A DNA stretch of 64,000 nucleotides, taken from contig CAJURN010000001.1 of NCBI GenBank assembly GCA_910589055.1, positions 124,001 to 188,000 on the forward strand. The letters run 5' to 3'. This DNA comes from an uncultured Muribaculaceae bacterium (GTDB lineage Bacteria > Bacteroidota > Bacteroidia > Bacteroidales > Muribaculaceae). Both the position numbers and the translations under genes were made by a program. This document shows positions 7,545 through 16,600 of this stretch, piece after piece. The notes under the pieces are model-generated. The model was not told the origin of the DNA. It did no database searches and saw only the letters and a list, made by a program, of their open reading frames with translations. Each line of letters begins with the position of its first letter. Within the stretch, counting starts at the first letter, position 1.

Positions 7545-10253
7545 TTAAAGGCTCGACAGTATGCGTTCGATTTCGTCGGAAGTCATAAGCACCTGACGGG
7601 GTTTTGCGCCATCCGGCGGACCTACCACACCAAGCGAATACAACTGATCCATGATGCGTCCGGCCTTGTTGAATCCAATCTGGAACTTGCGCTGGAGCAT
7701 CGAGGCCGAAGCGACATTCTGCGTACCCACAAAGCGTGCGCACTCGAAGAATTTCTGGTCGTTGCGCCCGATTTCCACAGTTGCGCCACCGCCATCCTCG
7801 GCCACGGGAGCCTCAGGCAGAAGGTATGCCGTGGGGAATCCGGTCTGACGGTCGATGTGTTCCACGATTGCCTCGATTTCCTCGGTGTCGATAAATGCGC
7901 ACTGCACGCGTACCTCGCTTCCGTTGTGCGAGAAAAGCATGTCGCCGCGACCGATAAGGCGGTTTGCACCAGGACGGTCGAGAATGGTCTTTGAATCCAC
8001 CATCTGCATCACACGGAAGGCGATACGGCCGGGGAAGTTGGCCTTTATCATACCGGTGATTACATCGGTCGACGGGCGCTGAGTGGCAAGAATCATGTGC
8101 ATACCCACGGCACGTGCCTTCTGGGCAATGCGCGCGATAGGAACGGAGACATCTTTTCCGGCTGTCATCACAAGGTCGGCGAACTCGTCAACCACCACAA
8201 CGATATAGGGCATGTAGCGGTGACCCTGTTCGGGATTGAGACGGCGCTGGCTGTACTTTCTGTTGTATTCCTCAAGCGACTTCGCTCCGGCCTGACTCAG
8301 CAGCTCGTAGCGGTTGTCCATTTCTGTGCAGAGCGAGTTGAGGGTTGCAACCACCTTCATCGGATCGGTGATGATGGCTGAATCTTCCTCGGGGAGCTTC
8401 GCCAGATAATGATGCTCGAGAGGACGGTAGAGACTGAATTCTACCATCTTGGGGTCGACGAGCACAAATTTCAGCTCCGAGGGATGCTTGGAGTACAGCA
8501 GAGAGCTGATAATGCAGTTGAGGCCCACCGACTTGCCCTGTCCGGTAGCACCGGCCACAAGCAGGTGAGGCATCTTGGCGAGGTCGGCAACGAAGATTTC
8601 GTTGGTGATAGTTGCTCCGAGCGCCATAGGCAGTGCAAGTTTTTCCTTGGCATTACTGAAAGCCTCGGATTCGAGCACGGCGCGTATCGACACAGTCTGA
8701 GGCTTGCGGTTCGGCACCTCGATACCGATTGTGCCCTTACCGGGCATAGGAGCGATGATACGTATTCCAAGCGCCGCAAGGCTCATGGCTATGTCATCCT
8801 CAAGGCTCTTGATTTTGGCGATTCGCACACCCTCGGCAGGCACAATCTCATATAGCGTCACAGTCGGGCCGATAGTGGCCTCGATGCGTGCGATTTCGAT
8901 ATTGTAACTGCGCAGGGCGTTGACAATCATGTTCTTGTTGGCAGCCTGCTCGTCCTCATTGATAACTACCGACTTGGGACGCTCCACAAGCAACTCTGTC
9001 GAGGGGAACACATAGCCCGACAGCTCGGCGCAATGGTCGTAAGGCTGGTCGAGTCCGATATGGTCGCCATCGCGTATAGGAGCAGGAGCGGGTTCATGCT
9101 GAGTCTCGGAGGCTTCTCCGGCATTGACAATCACCATTTCAGGCTCGTTTTTAATCTCCGGGGCAACTTCCGCTGCAGCAGATTCCTTCGGGTCTTGACT
9201 CTCAACCTCATCAGCGGGTTCTGCCGGAACTGAAACCTTCACACTCGGCTCACGTCCAACGACTGTGAGAGGAATCTGAGGCCCTTCGGAATCAAATTCA
9301 TCAAGCGAGGGAGCGGCGGCAACCTTGGCCGGAATATCTTCCTCAGCCTCCGCCGTGGGATTCACGTCGGTCTCATCCTCGTCGAGAGGTGTGATGGGAG
9401 CCGTAGCAGGAGTAGCGGCGGGAGCCGGGGCCGGAGCGGCTTTACGCCCGCGGGAAAGCACTTTGGGAAGGGCTGTGGCCGAAGCCTTGATAAAGCCGGA
9501 TACGGGATTGTAGAATATGGCGAGCAATATTCCTGCAAGTACTACGGTGACAGCAAACGCACCCAAGGCGCCGGAATATGCCTGAAGTACCTGATTGACA
9601 TAATATCCGTGATTTCCTCCTACATGGAAGAAGGACTCACGGTTGTAGGTAAACAGACCAACGATTATCGACACGGCAACGGCCGAGAAAAGGCTCTTGA
9701 ACGTAAGCGACCAGAATTTGCACCGGCGAACCTTCATCAGCGCGAGTCCGACAAGAAATACATAAATCGAGATTATAAACGATCCGATTCCGAGCGTATC
9801 CACCAACAGGAAATTAGCCAGTTTTGCGCCGAACACGCCGCCGGCGTTCTGTATTTCATCCCCGGCCTGCACGGCTTCGGCCATAGTGCGTCCGAGAATC
9901 ACGCTCTGGTCGGCACCGCCGTTCACCATAAACGAAATGGCCGTACCTATCATCACCACCGCAAGAACGCAAAGGAAGATGCCGAAAGCCAGATGAGTGC
10001 GCGGATCCACAAAGAATCCCCACAGCGACATTCCTCCGGATTTTTCTTTCTGCTGACGGCCATCGCGGCGCTGCTGAGGCTGTTGGCGAGGATTGCGGCG
10101 GCGTGGTTCTTCATCCTGACGGTTGACCTGCTGACGGCGGCCGGCATCGGCAGTCGGTCGGGAAGCCTGGCGACGCGCAGGGTCGATACGTCGCGAGCCA
10201 AGGGCCACGTCGGCGTAGTCGTCTTCTATTTCACGGGAGTAGTTCTGATTCAT
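7545..10253 (-). CDS. ftsK: DNA translocase FtsK
   Basis: A 902-residue septal DNA pump that moves chromosome ends into daughter cells and stimulates dimer resolution. There is a basic N-terminal tail rich in Arg, Gln and Pro, then hydrophobic membrane segments from about residue 75 to 270. A Pro/Glu/Ala-rich linker runs to about 430. The RecA-like motor has Walker A GATGQGKS near residue 567 and Walker B VVVVDEFADLV near 685. The C-terminal gamma winged helix is ASMLQRKFQIGFNKAGRIMD. The order matches full-length FtsK. The gene lies downstream of rpe and upstream of the lolA-like gene. Confidence 0.97.
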   Translation of the reverse strand: MNQNYSREIEDDYADVALGSRRIDPARRQASRPTADAGRRQQVNRQDEEPRRRNPRQQPQQRRDGRQQKEKSGGMSLWGFFVDPRTHLAFGIFLCVLAVVMIGTAISFMVNGGADQSVILGRTMAEAVQAGDEIQNAGGVFGAKLANFLLVDTLGIGSFIISIYVFLVGLALMKVRRCKFWSLTFKSLFSAVAVSIIVGLFTYNRESFFHVGGNHGYYVNQVLQAYSGALGAFAVTVVLAGILLAIFYNPVSGFIKASATALPKVLSRGRKAAPAPAPAATPATAPITPLDEDETDVNPTAEAEEDIPAKVAAAPSLDEFDSEGPQIPLTVVGREPSVKVSVPAEPADEVESQDPKESAAAEVAPEIKNEPEMVIVNAGEASETQHEPAPAPIRDGDHIGLDQPYDHCAELSGYVFPSTELLVERPKSVVINEDEQAANKNMIVNALRSYNIEIARIEATIGPTVTLYEIVPAEGVRIAKIKSLEDDIAMSLAALGIRIIAPMPGKGTIGIEVPNRKPQTVSIRAVLESEAFSNAKEKLALPMALGATITNEIFVADLAKMPHLLVAGATGQGKSVGLNCIISSLLYSKHPSELKFVLVDPKMVEFSLYRPLEHHYLAKLPEEDSAIITDPMKVVATLNSLCTEMDNRYELLSQAGAKSLEEYNRKYSQRRLNPEQGHRYMPYIVVVVDEFADLVMTAGKDVSVPIARIAQKARAVGMHMILATQRPSTDVITGMIKANFPGRIAFRVMQMVDSKTILDRPGANRLIGRGDMLFSHNGSEVRVQCAFIDTEEIEAIVEHIDRQTGFPTAYLLPEAPVAEDGGGATVEIGRNDQKFFECARFVGTQNVASASMLQRKFQIGFNKAGRIMDQLYSLGVVGPPDGAKPRQVLMTSDEIERILSSL

Positions 10254-10269
10254 TGCAAGATTAGACAGA

Positions 10270-10914
10270 TTAGAGAGATTTAAATGATTGGATTATTTCC
10301 GCGGGATTTTCCGAACGGAACACCGCGCTTCCGGCCACAAACACATCGGCGCCGGCCTGAGCCACCGCGGGAGCTGTGGCGGAATTGATGCCGCCGTCGA
10401 CCTCGATAAGCGCTTTCGAGCCGCTGCGCACGATAAGCTCGCGCAGATTACGGATTTTGGCAAGAGTATGCTCGATAAACGTCTGTCCGCCGAAGCCGGG
10501 ATTGACACTCATAAGAAGTACCATGTCAACGTCGGCTATGATATCCTCTAGCATGCACACGGGCGTGGCGGGATTTAGCGTAACACCGGCTTTCATGCCT
10601 GCATCGTGGATGCTCTGCACCGTACGGTGAAGGTGGGTGCAGGCTTCCTGATGGACGTTCATCATCATTGCTCCGCAATCGCGTACGGCTCCGACATAGC
10701 GGTCGGGGTTGACTATCATCAGATGCACGTCAAGCGGCAGCTCCGTGATGCCGGCCACAGCTTTGATAACCGGGAAGCCGAAAGATATGTTGGGTACGAA
10801 AACGCCGTCCATGACATCACAATGGAGCCAGTCGGCACCGGCACGTTCAACGGTTTTTACGGATTCTTCGAGCCTGGCGAAGTCAGCGGCAAGAAGAGAG
10901 GGAGCGACTATCAT
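10270..10914 (-). CDS. rpe: ribulose-phosphate 3-epimerase
   Basis: A 214-residue TIM-barrel enzyme that interconverts ribulose 5-phosphate and xylulose 5-phosphate in the pentose phosphate pathway. It carries HCDVMDGVFVPNISFG (metal-binding His and Asp), LDVHLMIVNPDRY, LLMSVNPGFGGQTFI and the C-terminal phosphate-binding EVDGGINSATA / GADVFVAGSAVF. Length is normal. It lies 15 bases downstream of dedA and 16 bases upstream of ftsK, consistent with one transcript from the dedA promoter. Confidence 0.97.
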   Translation of the reverse strand: MIVAPSLLAADFARLEESVKTVERAGADWLHCDVMDGVFVPNISFGFPVIKAVAGITELPLDVHLMIVNPDRYVGAVRDCGAMMMNVHQEACTHLHRTVQSIHDAGMKAGVTLNPATPVCMLEDIIADVDMVLLMSVNPGFGGQTFIEHTLAKIRNLRELIVRSGSKALIEVDGGINSATAPAVAQAGADVFVAGSAVFRSENPAEIIQSFKSL

Positions 10915-10929
10915 GACTGTAATCTGATT

Positions 10930-11595
10930 TTATTGTTTCTTTCCGCGGAAAGCATGGAAAAGTATATACACCACACACAGGGCGAGAATGACAAGCCCGG
11001 CAATCGTAAGATAGCCGTTGTATTTCTCAACGGCATCATATAGCGCTCCAAGGCTCACATGCTGCGCAAGCCACCATCCAAGGCCGCCGAGAACACCGTT
11101 CCACACGAGCGCTCCGAGACCGGTAAAGAGTGTGAAGGCCCAGATGTTCATTCGGGCAATACCGGCAGGAATGGAAATCAACTGGCGCACAGCCGGAATA
11201 AGTCGGCCGATAAATGTGGACACAGCGCCGTGACGGTCGAAATAAGCCTCCGCTTTCTCAACCTTGGCCTGATCTATCAGGCAGGCATGGCCGAGACGGG
11301 AATTTGCAAAGCTATATACGAGAGGGCGGCCGATAAGCAGCGCAAGCACATAGTTGATAAGCGCCCCCACGATTGCTCCGGCAGTAGCCACAAGCACCAC
11401 GACAAACACATTCATGTCGCCCTTCTGCACGGCAAGATATGCAGCCGGAGGAACGACCACTTCCGACGGGAACGGAATGAAAGAACTTTCAATCACCATG
11501 AAAACAAACACAAACAGGTAGCTGGCGTTGTTTACAAACCAGTCGAAAAACTGTGCGGCGTCAAAAATCGCCGCCGGAATGAGCAAATCTGTCAT
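10930..11595 (-). CDS. DedA family membrane protein
   Basis: A 221-residue inner-membrane protein of the DedA/SNARE-associated family. These proteins are implicated in lipid-carrier or phospholipid translocation and membrane homeostasis. The motif ESSFIPFPSEVVVPPAAYLA is near residue 38 and the family signature GRLIPAVRQLISIPAGIARM is near residue 140, with further hydrophobic segments at 165-215. The precise substrate cannot be read from sequence. It is the first gene behind a well-formed promoter, followed by rpe and ftsK. Confidence 0.93.
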   Translation of the reverse strand: MTDLLIPAAIFDAAQFFDWFVNNASYLFVFVFMVIESSFIPFPSEVVVPPAAYLAVQKGDMNVFVVVLVATAGAIVGALINYVLALLIGRPLVYSFANSRLGHACLIDQAKVEKAEAYFDRHGAVSTFIGRLIPAVRQLISIPAGIARMNIWAFTLFTGLGALVWNGVLGGLGWWLAQHVSLGALYDAVEKYNGYLTIAGLVILALCVVYILFHAFRGKKQ

Positions 11596-11659
11596 AATTC
11601 AGTGGGGCGGAAAACTTGAATATGTATATAACAAACATTATCGGCATAATTGCCAATTG

Positions 11660-11690
11660 CAAATTTACGATTAAATGAGCGCAAAGCAAA
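11660..11690 (-). promoter_or_regulatory. sigma-ABfr-type promoter for dedA-rpe-ftsK
   Basis: On the minus strand, TTTG (11690-11687), a 19-base spacer and TAAATTTG (11667-11660) match both halves of the Bacteroidota promoter at the right spacing. Transcription would start near 11653, about 58 bases before the dedA ATG. The -33 box lies just after the stop of the TIGR02757-type gene at 11698. Confidence 0.7.
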
Positions 11691-11697
11691 ATTTATT

Positions 11698-12486
11698 TTA
11701 GCTTTGTTCCGCTTCAAATTCACCTGACTCGCCAAGGCCGAAGAGAGCGAAATCGTAGGCCACGGGGTCTTCGGGACGAAGGCTGCGCAGAGCCGCGGTG
11801 AGTTCCTCGGCGGCCCGACGGTCGTTCTGAGTGCGCGTAAGCAAGCCTATACCGCGCGAAACGTTGCCCACATGCACATCCAGCGGGATATAAAGCTGCG
11901 AGGGCTTGAGAGCCGACCAACATCCTATGTCGACGATGCCATCGTTGCGCACGAGCCAGCGCAGAGCCATGTTGAATCGCTTAAGCGCCGATGTGGCAGG
12001 TTTTGCCGGAAGGCAGCGGTCGGCGCCACCGGTGCTGTGCGAGCAGGCTGCGTTTGCCTCGGCGAGAACTGCGGACAGCGCTTCGGCAAGATGCCAGGCG
12101 GGAGCTTCCGAAGAACATGCTCCGCAGGCACGGGCGAAGTCCTCAAGCGAGCCATGACGGCGGTAAAGCTCGCGCAGGCCGTTGAGATAATACAACAGAT
12201 GGCGGCTGAAAAAAGTGCGGTGGATATTGCCGTCGGGGACGGTCGAGAAATCACCGTCGGCCACAAAGTTGTAAGGTTCATTCCCGAGCATGCCGAGCAA
12301 GCGGTCGGCGTTGCGGAGAATCATCGGTCGCTTGCCCCATGAAATCGTCGACACCAACAGAGAAGCGATTTCAATATCGCGCTTGTCGGAGAAACGCCTC
12401 GGAAACTGCACCGGGTCATTGGCTATGAATCCGGGTTCGTTGAAGCGCACCACCCTATCGTCAAGAAAACTTTTCAGATCATTCAT
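11698..12486 (-). CDS. TIGR02757 (DUF2400) family protein
   Basis: A 262-residue protein of the TIGR02757 family, which is common in Bacteroidota and has no assigned function. The family opening is present (LKSFLDDRVVRFNEPGFIANDP), as are IEIASLLVSTISWGKRPMIL, FNMALRWLVRNDGIVDIGCW, LYIPLDVHVGNVSRGIGLL and the C-terminal DPVAYDFALFGLGESG. The helical pattern and the LDVHVGN segment recall HhH-GPD DNA glycosylase folds, but that is inference. The ATG at 12486 is preferred over an upstream TTG at 12495. Confidence 0.88.
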   Translation of the reverse strand: MNDLKSFLDDRVVRFNEPGFIANDPVQFPRRFSDKRDIEIASLLVSTISWGKRPMILRNADRLLGMLGNEPYNFVADGDFSTVPDGNIHRTFFSRHLLYYLNGLRELYRRHGSLEDFARACGACSSEAPAWHLAEALSAVLAEANAACSHSTGGADRCLPAKPATSALKRFNMALRWLVRNDGIVDIGCWSALKPSQLYIPLDVHVGNVSRGIGLLTRTQNDRRAAEELTAALRSLRPEDPVAYDFALFGLGESGEFEAEQS

Positions 12487-12504
12487 TTTAAACAATTTAA
12501 GCCA

Positions 12505-12539
12505 GACCTTTCAGTCTCGTCCGACAAGCCGGAAAGGTC
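12505..12539 (-). repeat. inverted repeat between the tRNA-His terminator and the TIGR02757-type gene
   Basis: GACCTTTC and GAAAGGTC (8+8, 19-base loop) lie in the short leader of the TIGR02757-type gene. No T-tract follows on either strand, so it is not an obvious terminator. It could be a leader hairpin or chance. Confidence 0.3.
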
Positions 12540-12544
12540 ATATA

Positions 12545-12576
12545 ACAAAAAAAGCCGCTTAAGAACTAAGCGGCTT
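12545..12576 (-). terminator. intrinsic terminator of tRNA-His
   Basis: A perfect 10-bp stem AAGCCGCTTA / TAAGCGGCTT with a 5-base loop spans 12552-12576. On the minus strand it is followed by a T-run, the textbook form. It lies directly 3' of the tRNA and before the TIGR02757-type gene, so that gene needs its own promoter. Confidence 0.85.
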
Positions 12577-12587
12577 ACTTTATTTAG

Positions 12588-12662
12588 GGTGCCCGGTGGG
12601 GCTCGAACCCACGACCTTCGGAACCACAATCCGACACTCTAACCAGCTGAGCTAAGGGCACC
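12588..12662 (-). tRNA. tRNA-His (anticodon GTG)
   Basis: A full cloverleaf can be drawn on the minus strand. The D-stem is GCTC/GAGT, the anticodon stem TCGGA/TCCGA with loop TTGTGGT (anticodon GTG, His), and the T-stem GTGGG/CCCAC with loop TTCGAGC. The acceptor carries the encoded extra G(-1) opposite C73, which is specific to tRNA-His. The 3' CCA is not encoded (C followed by CTA). The innermost acceptor pair, position 7 against 66, is U against C, a mismatch in an otherwise complete structure. Confidence 0.96.
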
Positions 12663-12678
12663 ATTTGTTAAAGCACTG

Positions 12679-12709
12679 CAAAGGTACGACTAATTTTTGA
12701 ATCTGCAAG
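12679..12709 (-). promoter_or_regulatory. promoter of tRNA-His
   Basis: On the minus strand, CTTG (12709-12706), a 19-base spacer and TACCTTTG (12686-12679) fit the Bacteroidota promoter with one mismatch in the -33 box. The start would fall about ten bases before the mature 5' end of the tRNA. Confidence 0.6.
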
Positions 12710-12801
12710 TATTCGGAGCAATTTTTTTCAAACAAAATAAAAAAATCACCTCCACAGGTCATAAAATCAACGGAAAAGAACCATCCCCCAAAAAAGAGTG
12801 T

Positions 12802-12837
12802 TATATTTACAATCCGTAACGTGCACAGAGCTGCACG
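12802..12837 (+). promoter_or_regulatory. weak -7 box and small hairpin before aqpZ
   Basis: TATATTTA at 12802-12809 matches seven of eight fixed or free positions of TAnnTTTG; no -33 TTTG is in place. The hairpin CGTGCA-cagagc-TGCACG at 12820-12837 would lie in the aqpZ leader. Evidence is thin for either. Confidence 0.3.
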
Positions 12838-12869
12838 ATTTATAACCCTAACTAAATTCAACTTTATTT

Positions 12870-13565
12870 ATGAAAAAATTGATTGCCGAAGGAGTAGGTA
12901 CGATGTTCCTGGTTCTTCTCGCCTGCGGAAGCGCTGTTCTTGCAGGTCCTTCGATCGGTGGCCTTGGCATCGGTCTTTGTTTCGGTCTCGTACTTGTTTG
13001 CCTCTGCTACTGTTTAGGCAACATCTCGGGTTGCCACGTCAATCCCGCCGTATCATTCGCCATGTTCCTGGCAGGACGCATGTCCGGCAAGGATTGTGTG
13101 GGCTATATCATCGCCCAGCTCATCGGTGCTACAATCGGCGCAGGATTCCTTTACTGGTTCGTGAACATGTCGCCCGGCTTCAACTTCGGCGGAACAACCG
13201 CCGCTTCCGGCAGCTACCTCGCCACCAATGTGCTCCAGCCCGGCGCCACCGCAGGAATGGCTCTTCTGGCCGAATGTCTTCTCACATTCTTCTTTGTCCT
13301 GATTGTACTTGGTGCAACTGACGCCAACAAGGGCTTCGGCAAATTCGCCGGTCTTGCAATCGGTCTCGGTCTCGGACTTGTCAACATCGTAGGAATTCCC
13401 GTTGACAACTGCTCCGTCAACCCCGCCCGCAGCTTCGGCCCCGCAATCTTCGACCCCACAGCATGGGGTGATTTCTGGATTATGGTTGTTGGCCCGCTGA
13501 TTGGCGCAATGATTGCCGTTCTCTGCTGGAAAGCAATGGCAGGCGGCCGCAAATCCGTTGAATAA
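12870..13565 (+). CDS. aqpZ: aquaporin (MIP family)
   Basis: A 231-residue inner-membrane channel with six predicted helices and both aquaporin half-helices: HVNPAVSFAMF near residue 55 and SVNPARSFGPAIF near residue 184. The FVLIVLGATDANKGFGKFAGLAIGLGLGL stretch is typical of AqpZ-type water channels rather than glycerol facilitators, since the D-residue insertions near the second NPA (NPARDxGPR in GlpF) are missing. It stands alone between tRNA-His and a strong palindromic terminator. Confidence 0.93.
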   Translation: MKKLIAEGVGTMFLVLLACGSAVLAGPSIGGLGIGLCFGLVLVCLCYCLGNISGCHVNPAVSFAMFLAGRMSGKDCVGYIIAQLIGATIGAGFLYWFVNMSPGFNFGGTTAASGSYLATNVLQPGATAGMALLAECLLTFFFVLIVLGATDANKGFGKFAGLAIGLGLGLVNIVGIPVDNCSVNPARSFGPAIFDPTAWGDFWIMVVGPLIGAMIAVLCWKAMAGGRKSVE

Positions 13566-13577
13566 CAGAATTACATA

Positions 13578-13627
13578 AACAACAGAAACCGCTCGATTCC
13601 GGCCGGAATCGAGCGGTTTCTGTTGTT
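13578..13627. terminator. bidirectional terminator, 50-base perfect palindrome
   Basis: Bases 13578-13602 are the exact reverse complement of 13603-13627, giving a 25-bp stem around CCGGCCGG. It lies between the convergent aqpZ and GH43 genes, and both flanks are T-rich in the outgoing direction. It probably ends transcription from both sides. Confidence 0.8.
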
Positions 13628-13643
13628 ACGGGGATGCGGGATA

Positions 13644-16600
13644 CTATTTCAGCACCTGCTTTGTAGAGCGCACGGAGCCGTCGGAAAGCACTTCGACCTT
13701 GATGCAGAGTGCTCCGGGAGCGGGTGCGGCAACCCGGATACCTGAGGCATCGTAGTAGCGCACGGCCACAACCTCCTTAGCCATATCCTCCACCACAGGA
13801 GCTTTCTCGGAAGCAAGCGCGGGCAGGAGGGACGAGATATCAACAGGGTCGATACCGCGGTGAGTCGGGGTTACGGGCTTAATTGAACCGTCTTCGTTAA
13901 ATTCAAGACGGTCGATGCACACTTCGCGGTGTACCCCGGGGTCATTGGAGAGATAGTTGCGGTTGATGCGGTGGTAAACGATATACCATTCGTCACGTCC
14001 GGGAATCTTGAGCACGGAGTTATGTCCGGTGCCATAGATACGGTTGGATGAGTCGGAACGGAGTATCACGGAAGCCGACGCAACCGTAATCGGTCCCATA
14101 GGCGACGTGGAAGTTCCGTAGGATACATGATAGTTGGTGGAGCCTGTATCATCAACCGACCAGAGGAAATAATAGATTCCCTTGCGCTCGAACACATACA
14201 CGCCCTCACGGAAAGCATAGGTGGAAAGGCTTCCACCGGCAGGAGTGATGGCCTTGGCATCGACGGGCGTGAACATATCGCCATCAAGGCGCGAAGCCAC
14301 AAGCCCTCCGTTGCCCCAGTAGAAATACGTCTGTCCGTCGGCGGGGTCGGTGAAAACGTCGGAGTCGATGAGCTGGCCGGAGGTCACATTCTCGCTCACC
14401 ATGGGATGACCGAGGTCGTAGAACGGTCCTGTGGGCGAATCTGCCACGGCACAGCCGAGAGTCTTGTAATTATAGTCGGGATTGTGTCCGCTGAAATAGA
14501 AGTAGTAGCGGAACGCGCCGTTTTCCCATTTTTCCTCGATACACGGTGCCCAGGCATTTCCCGTGGCCCAACCCACCTGCTCGGTGGAAAGGTCGAGGAT
14601 GCACTCCTCACGCTGCCAGTTCACAAGGTCGGCCGACGAGAAGGCATAGAAGCGGTAACCGCCCCAGCCGGGATAGCCGTCGGAAGTGGGATAGATGTAG
14701 AAGCGTCCGGTCTTGTGGCTGAACATTACTTCGGGGTCGGCGTGGAATCCGGGAAGCACGGGGTTGGCCTCGACTTCCACTGTCACGTTATAAGTGGCTG
14801 AACGGTCGCCGGAAGATACGGTGTAGGCCACCGGTCCGGCGCTGAAATCCTGCGGTCCTTCAGGGCTTATCGAAGCTCCGGCAAGAGGAATCAGCATGGG
14901 GTCGAAAGAGGTAAGGTCAACACCGGGACGCACCGGAACGGAGACGTTAAGCCCCGAAACGCGGAAGTTGTCACGACGCACGTTCAGGTTGGCAGCTGAG
15001 GAAATTCCGATTGAAGTTCCGGCAGCGGGATAAGCCGCCAAAAGGCGGTCGCGCTCCTCAGCAGAGATTGTGAGAACGGTGCCATGACGGGGAGTAAACG
15101 CTCCTGATGTCGCCGTCTGCGCGCGCAAAGTGAATGTATCAAGGTCTTCCGACGAGCAGAACTGATAATATCCGTTGTTATAGCAGTCGTACATCAGAAT
15201 CCATGTGTCGCTGTTGATAAGACGGAACATTCCGCCACCCTCGACAGCCACAGAAGTGCACTGAAGCGGTTTCGACGGATTCGTCCACTGGCTGCCTGCG
15301 GGCATGCCGGGAGCGGCTGTGATGCGCTCGGCTGTCACCTGACAGATTCCGCCTGTGCCTTCGTTCTTATAAATCATATGGTACAGTCCGGTACTGTAAT
15401 CGTATATGATGTCGGCATCAATGGTGGCCGAACCACGGTCGTAGAGAAATTCCGGATCAGTGATGAAATCGGTGAAATCATCGTTGATATAGCAATAGTA
15501 GAGCTTGTCGTAAGGGCACTTGCCGTCGTTGGTGAGCAAGGAGAAGTAAGCCATATAGCGGCCATACGTACCGTCGGCATTAAGATAATCCGGATCCCAT
15601 ATGACCTCGGGAGCCCACACATGGGTAACGTTCTTCCACTGGGGGAAGCGGTCGGGGAAATGAATCGAGGAATGTGTCCAGTTCACGAGGTCGTCGCTGC
15701 GGAAGAGTACGAGTCCGCGGTTGGAGTCCCAGCCGTCGGCACAACGCATGTCAGTGGCAACCATATAGAACGTTTTGCCGTCCTCGCCACGGAGAATATG
15801 CGGGTCGCGAAGGCCTTTCTTCACCGAAACCGAATCACTCGCGATTACACATTTTCCACTGTTGAGCGGAGTGTAATTGAAGCCGTCGTAACCGATGGCG
15901 AAATAGATATTCTCATTATCATTCGAAGGGAAATATGTAAACAGATATGCTTTCATATTCTCATCCTCGGCCACCTTCACGGTGAAATCCTTCGTAGCCT
16001 CAGCCTTTCCGCGGATGGCACGGGCGGTAAGTGTCACTTCCTTCTTGCCCGCACCGTAATCAGCCACACGCATCAGGCGTCCGGCATTGGTGATGTAAGC
16101 CGGATCCGACGACGTCCACGTGAGTACACTACCCTCCGTTGTGCGTGTGGGCAGAACGAGGTCGCCGCGAAGATTATCGGTATTGCCTTTGAGCACGATT
16201 TCATCAAGGTCATGGGCTACACTTTCGGCATCGGTAAGAAGCGCGCGCACGGTCGCATCGTAAACATAATTTTCCGTCACATCGCCAAGAGTGGCAGTGG
16301 CTGTGAGTGTAAGATGGCCGTCGGGATTACCCTGCGCCGGACGGTTGACAACTCCGGCGTTGGAAATCAGCGACGCATCCGAACTGCTCCACACGGCCTT
16401 CACACCGTTGCCGAAATCGACAGGAAGAACTATGTTGGAGCGAACATCGCTGAAATCGAAGTTCTGAGCCTCAATCGTAGCCGAGAGCTGGCTGCGGGTC
16501 ATGGCATCGTTCAGCTCCTTGATAGTGGCGGCATCAACTTCGGCAGCCACCTCGGCGGCTGAAAGCGCCGTGTCATAGATTCTGAAATCGGCATACATCG

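Noticed and set aside
15378..16562. A 394-codon open frame opposite the GH43 gene
   Set aside because: No recognisable motif and no start context; the minus-strand frame has clear GH43 signatures.
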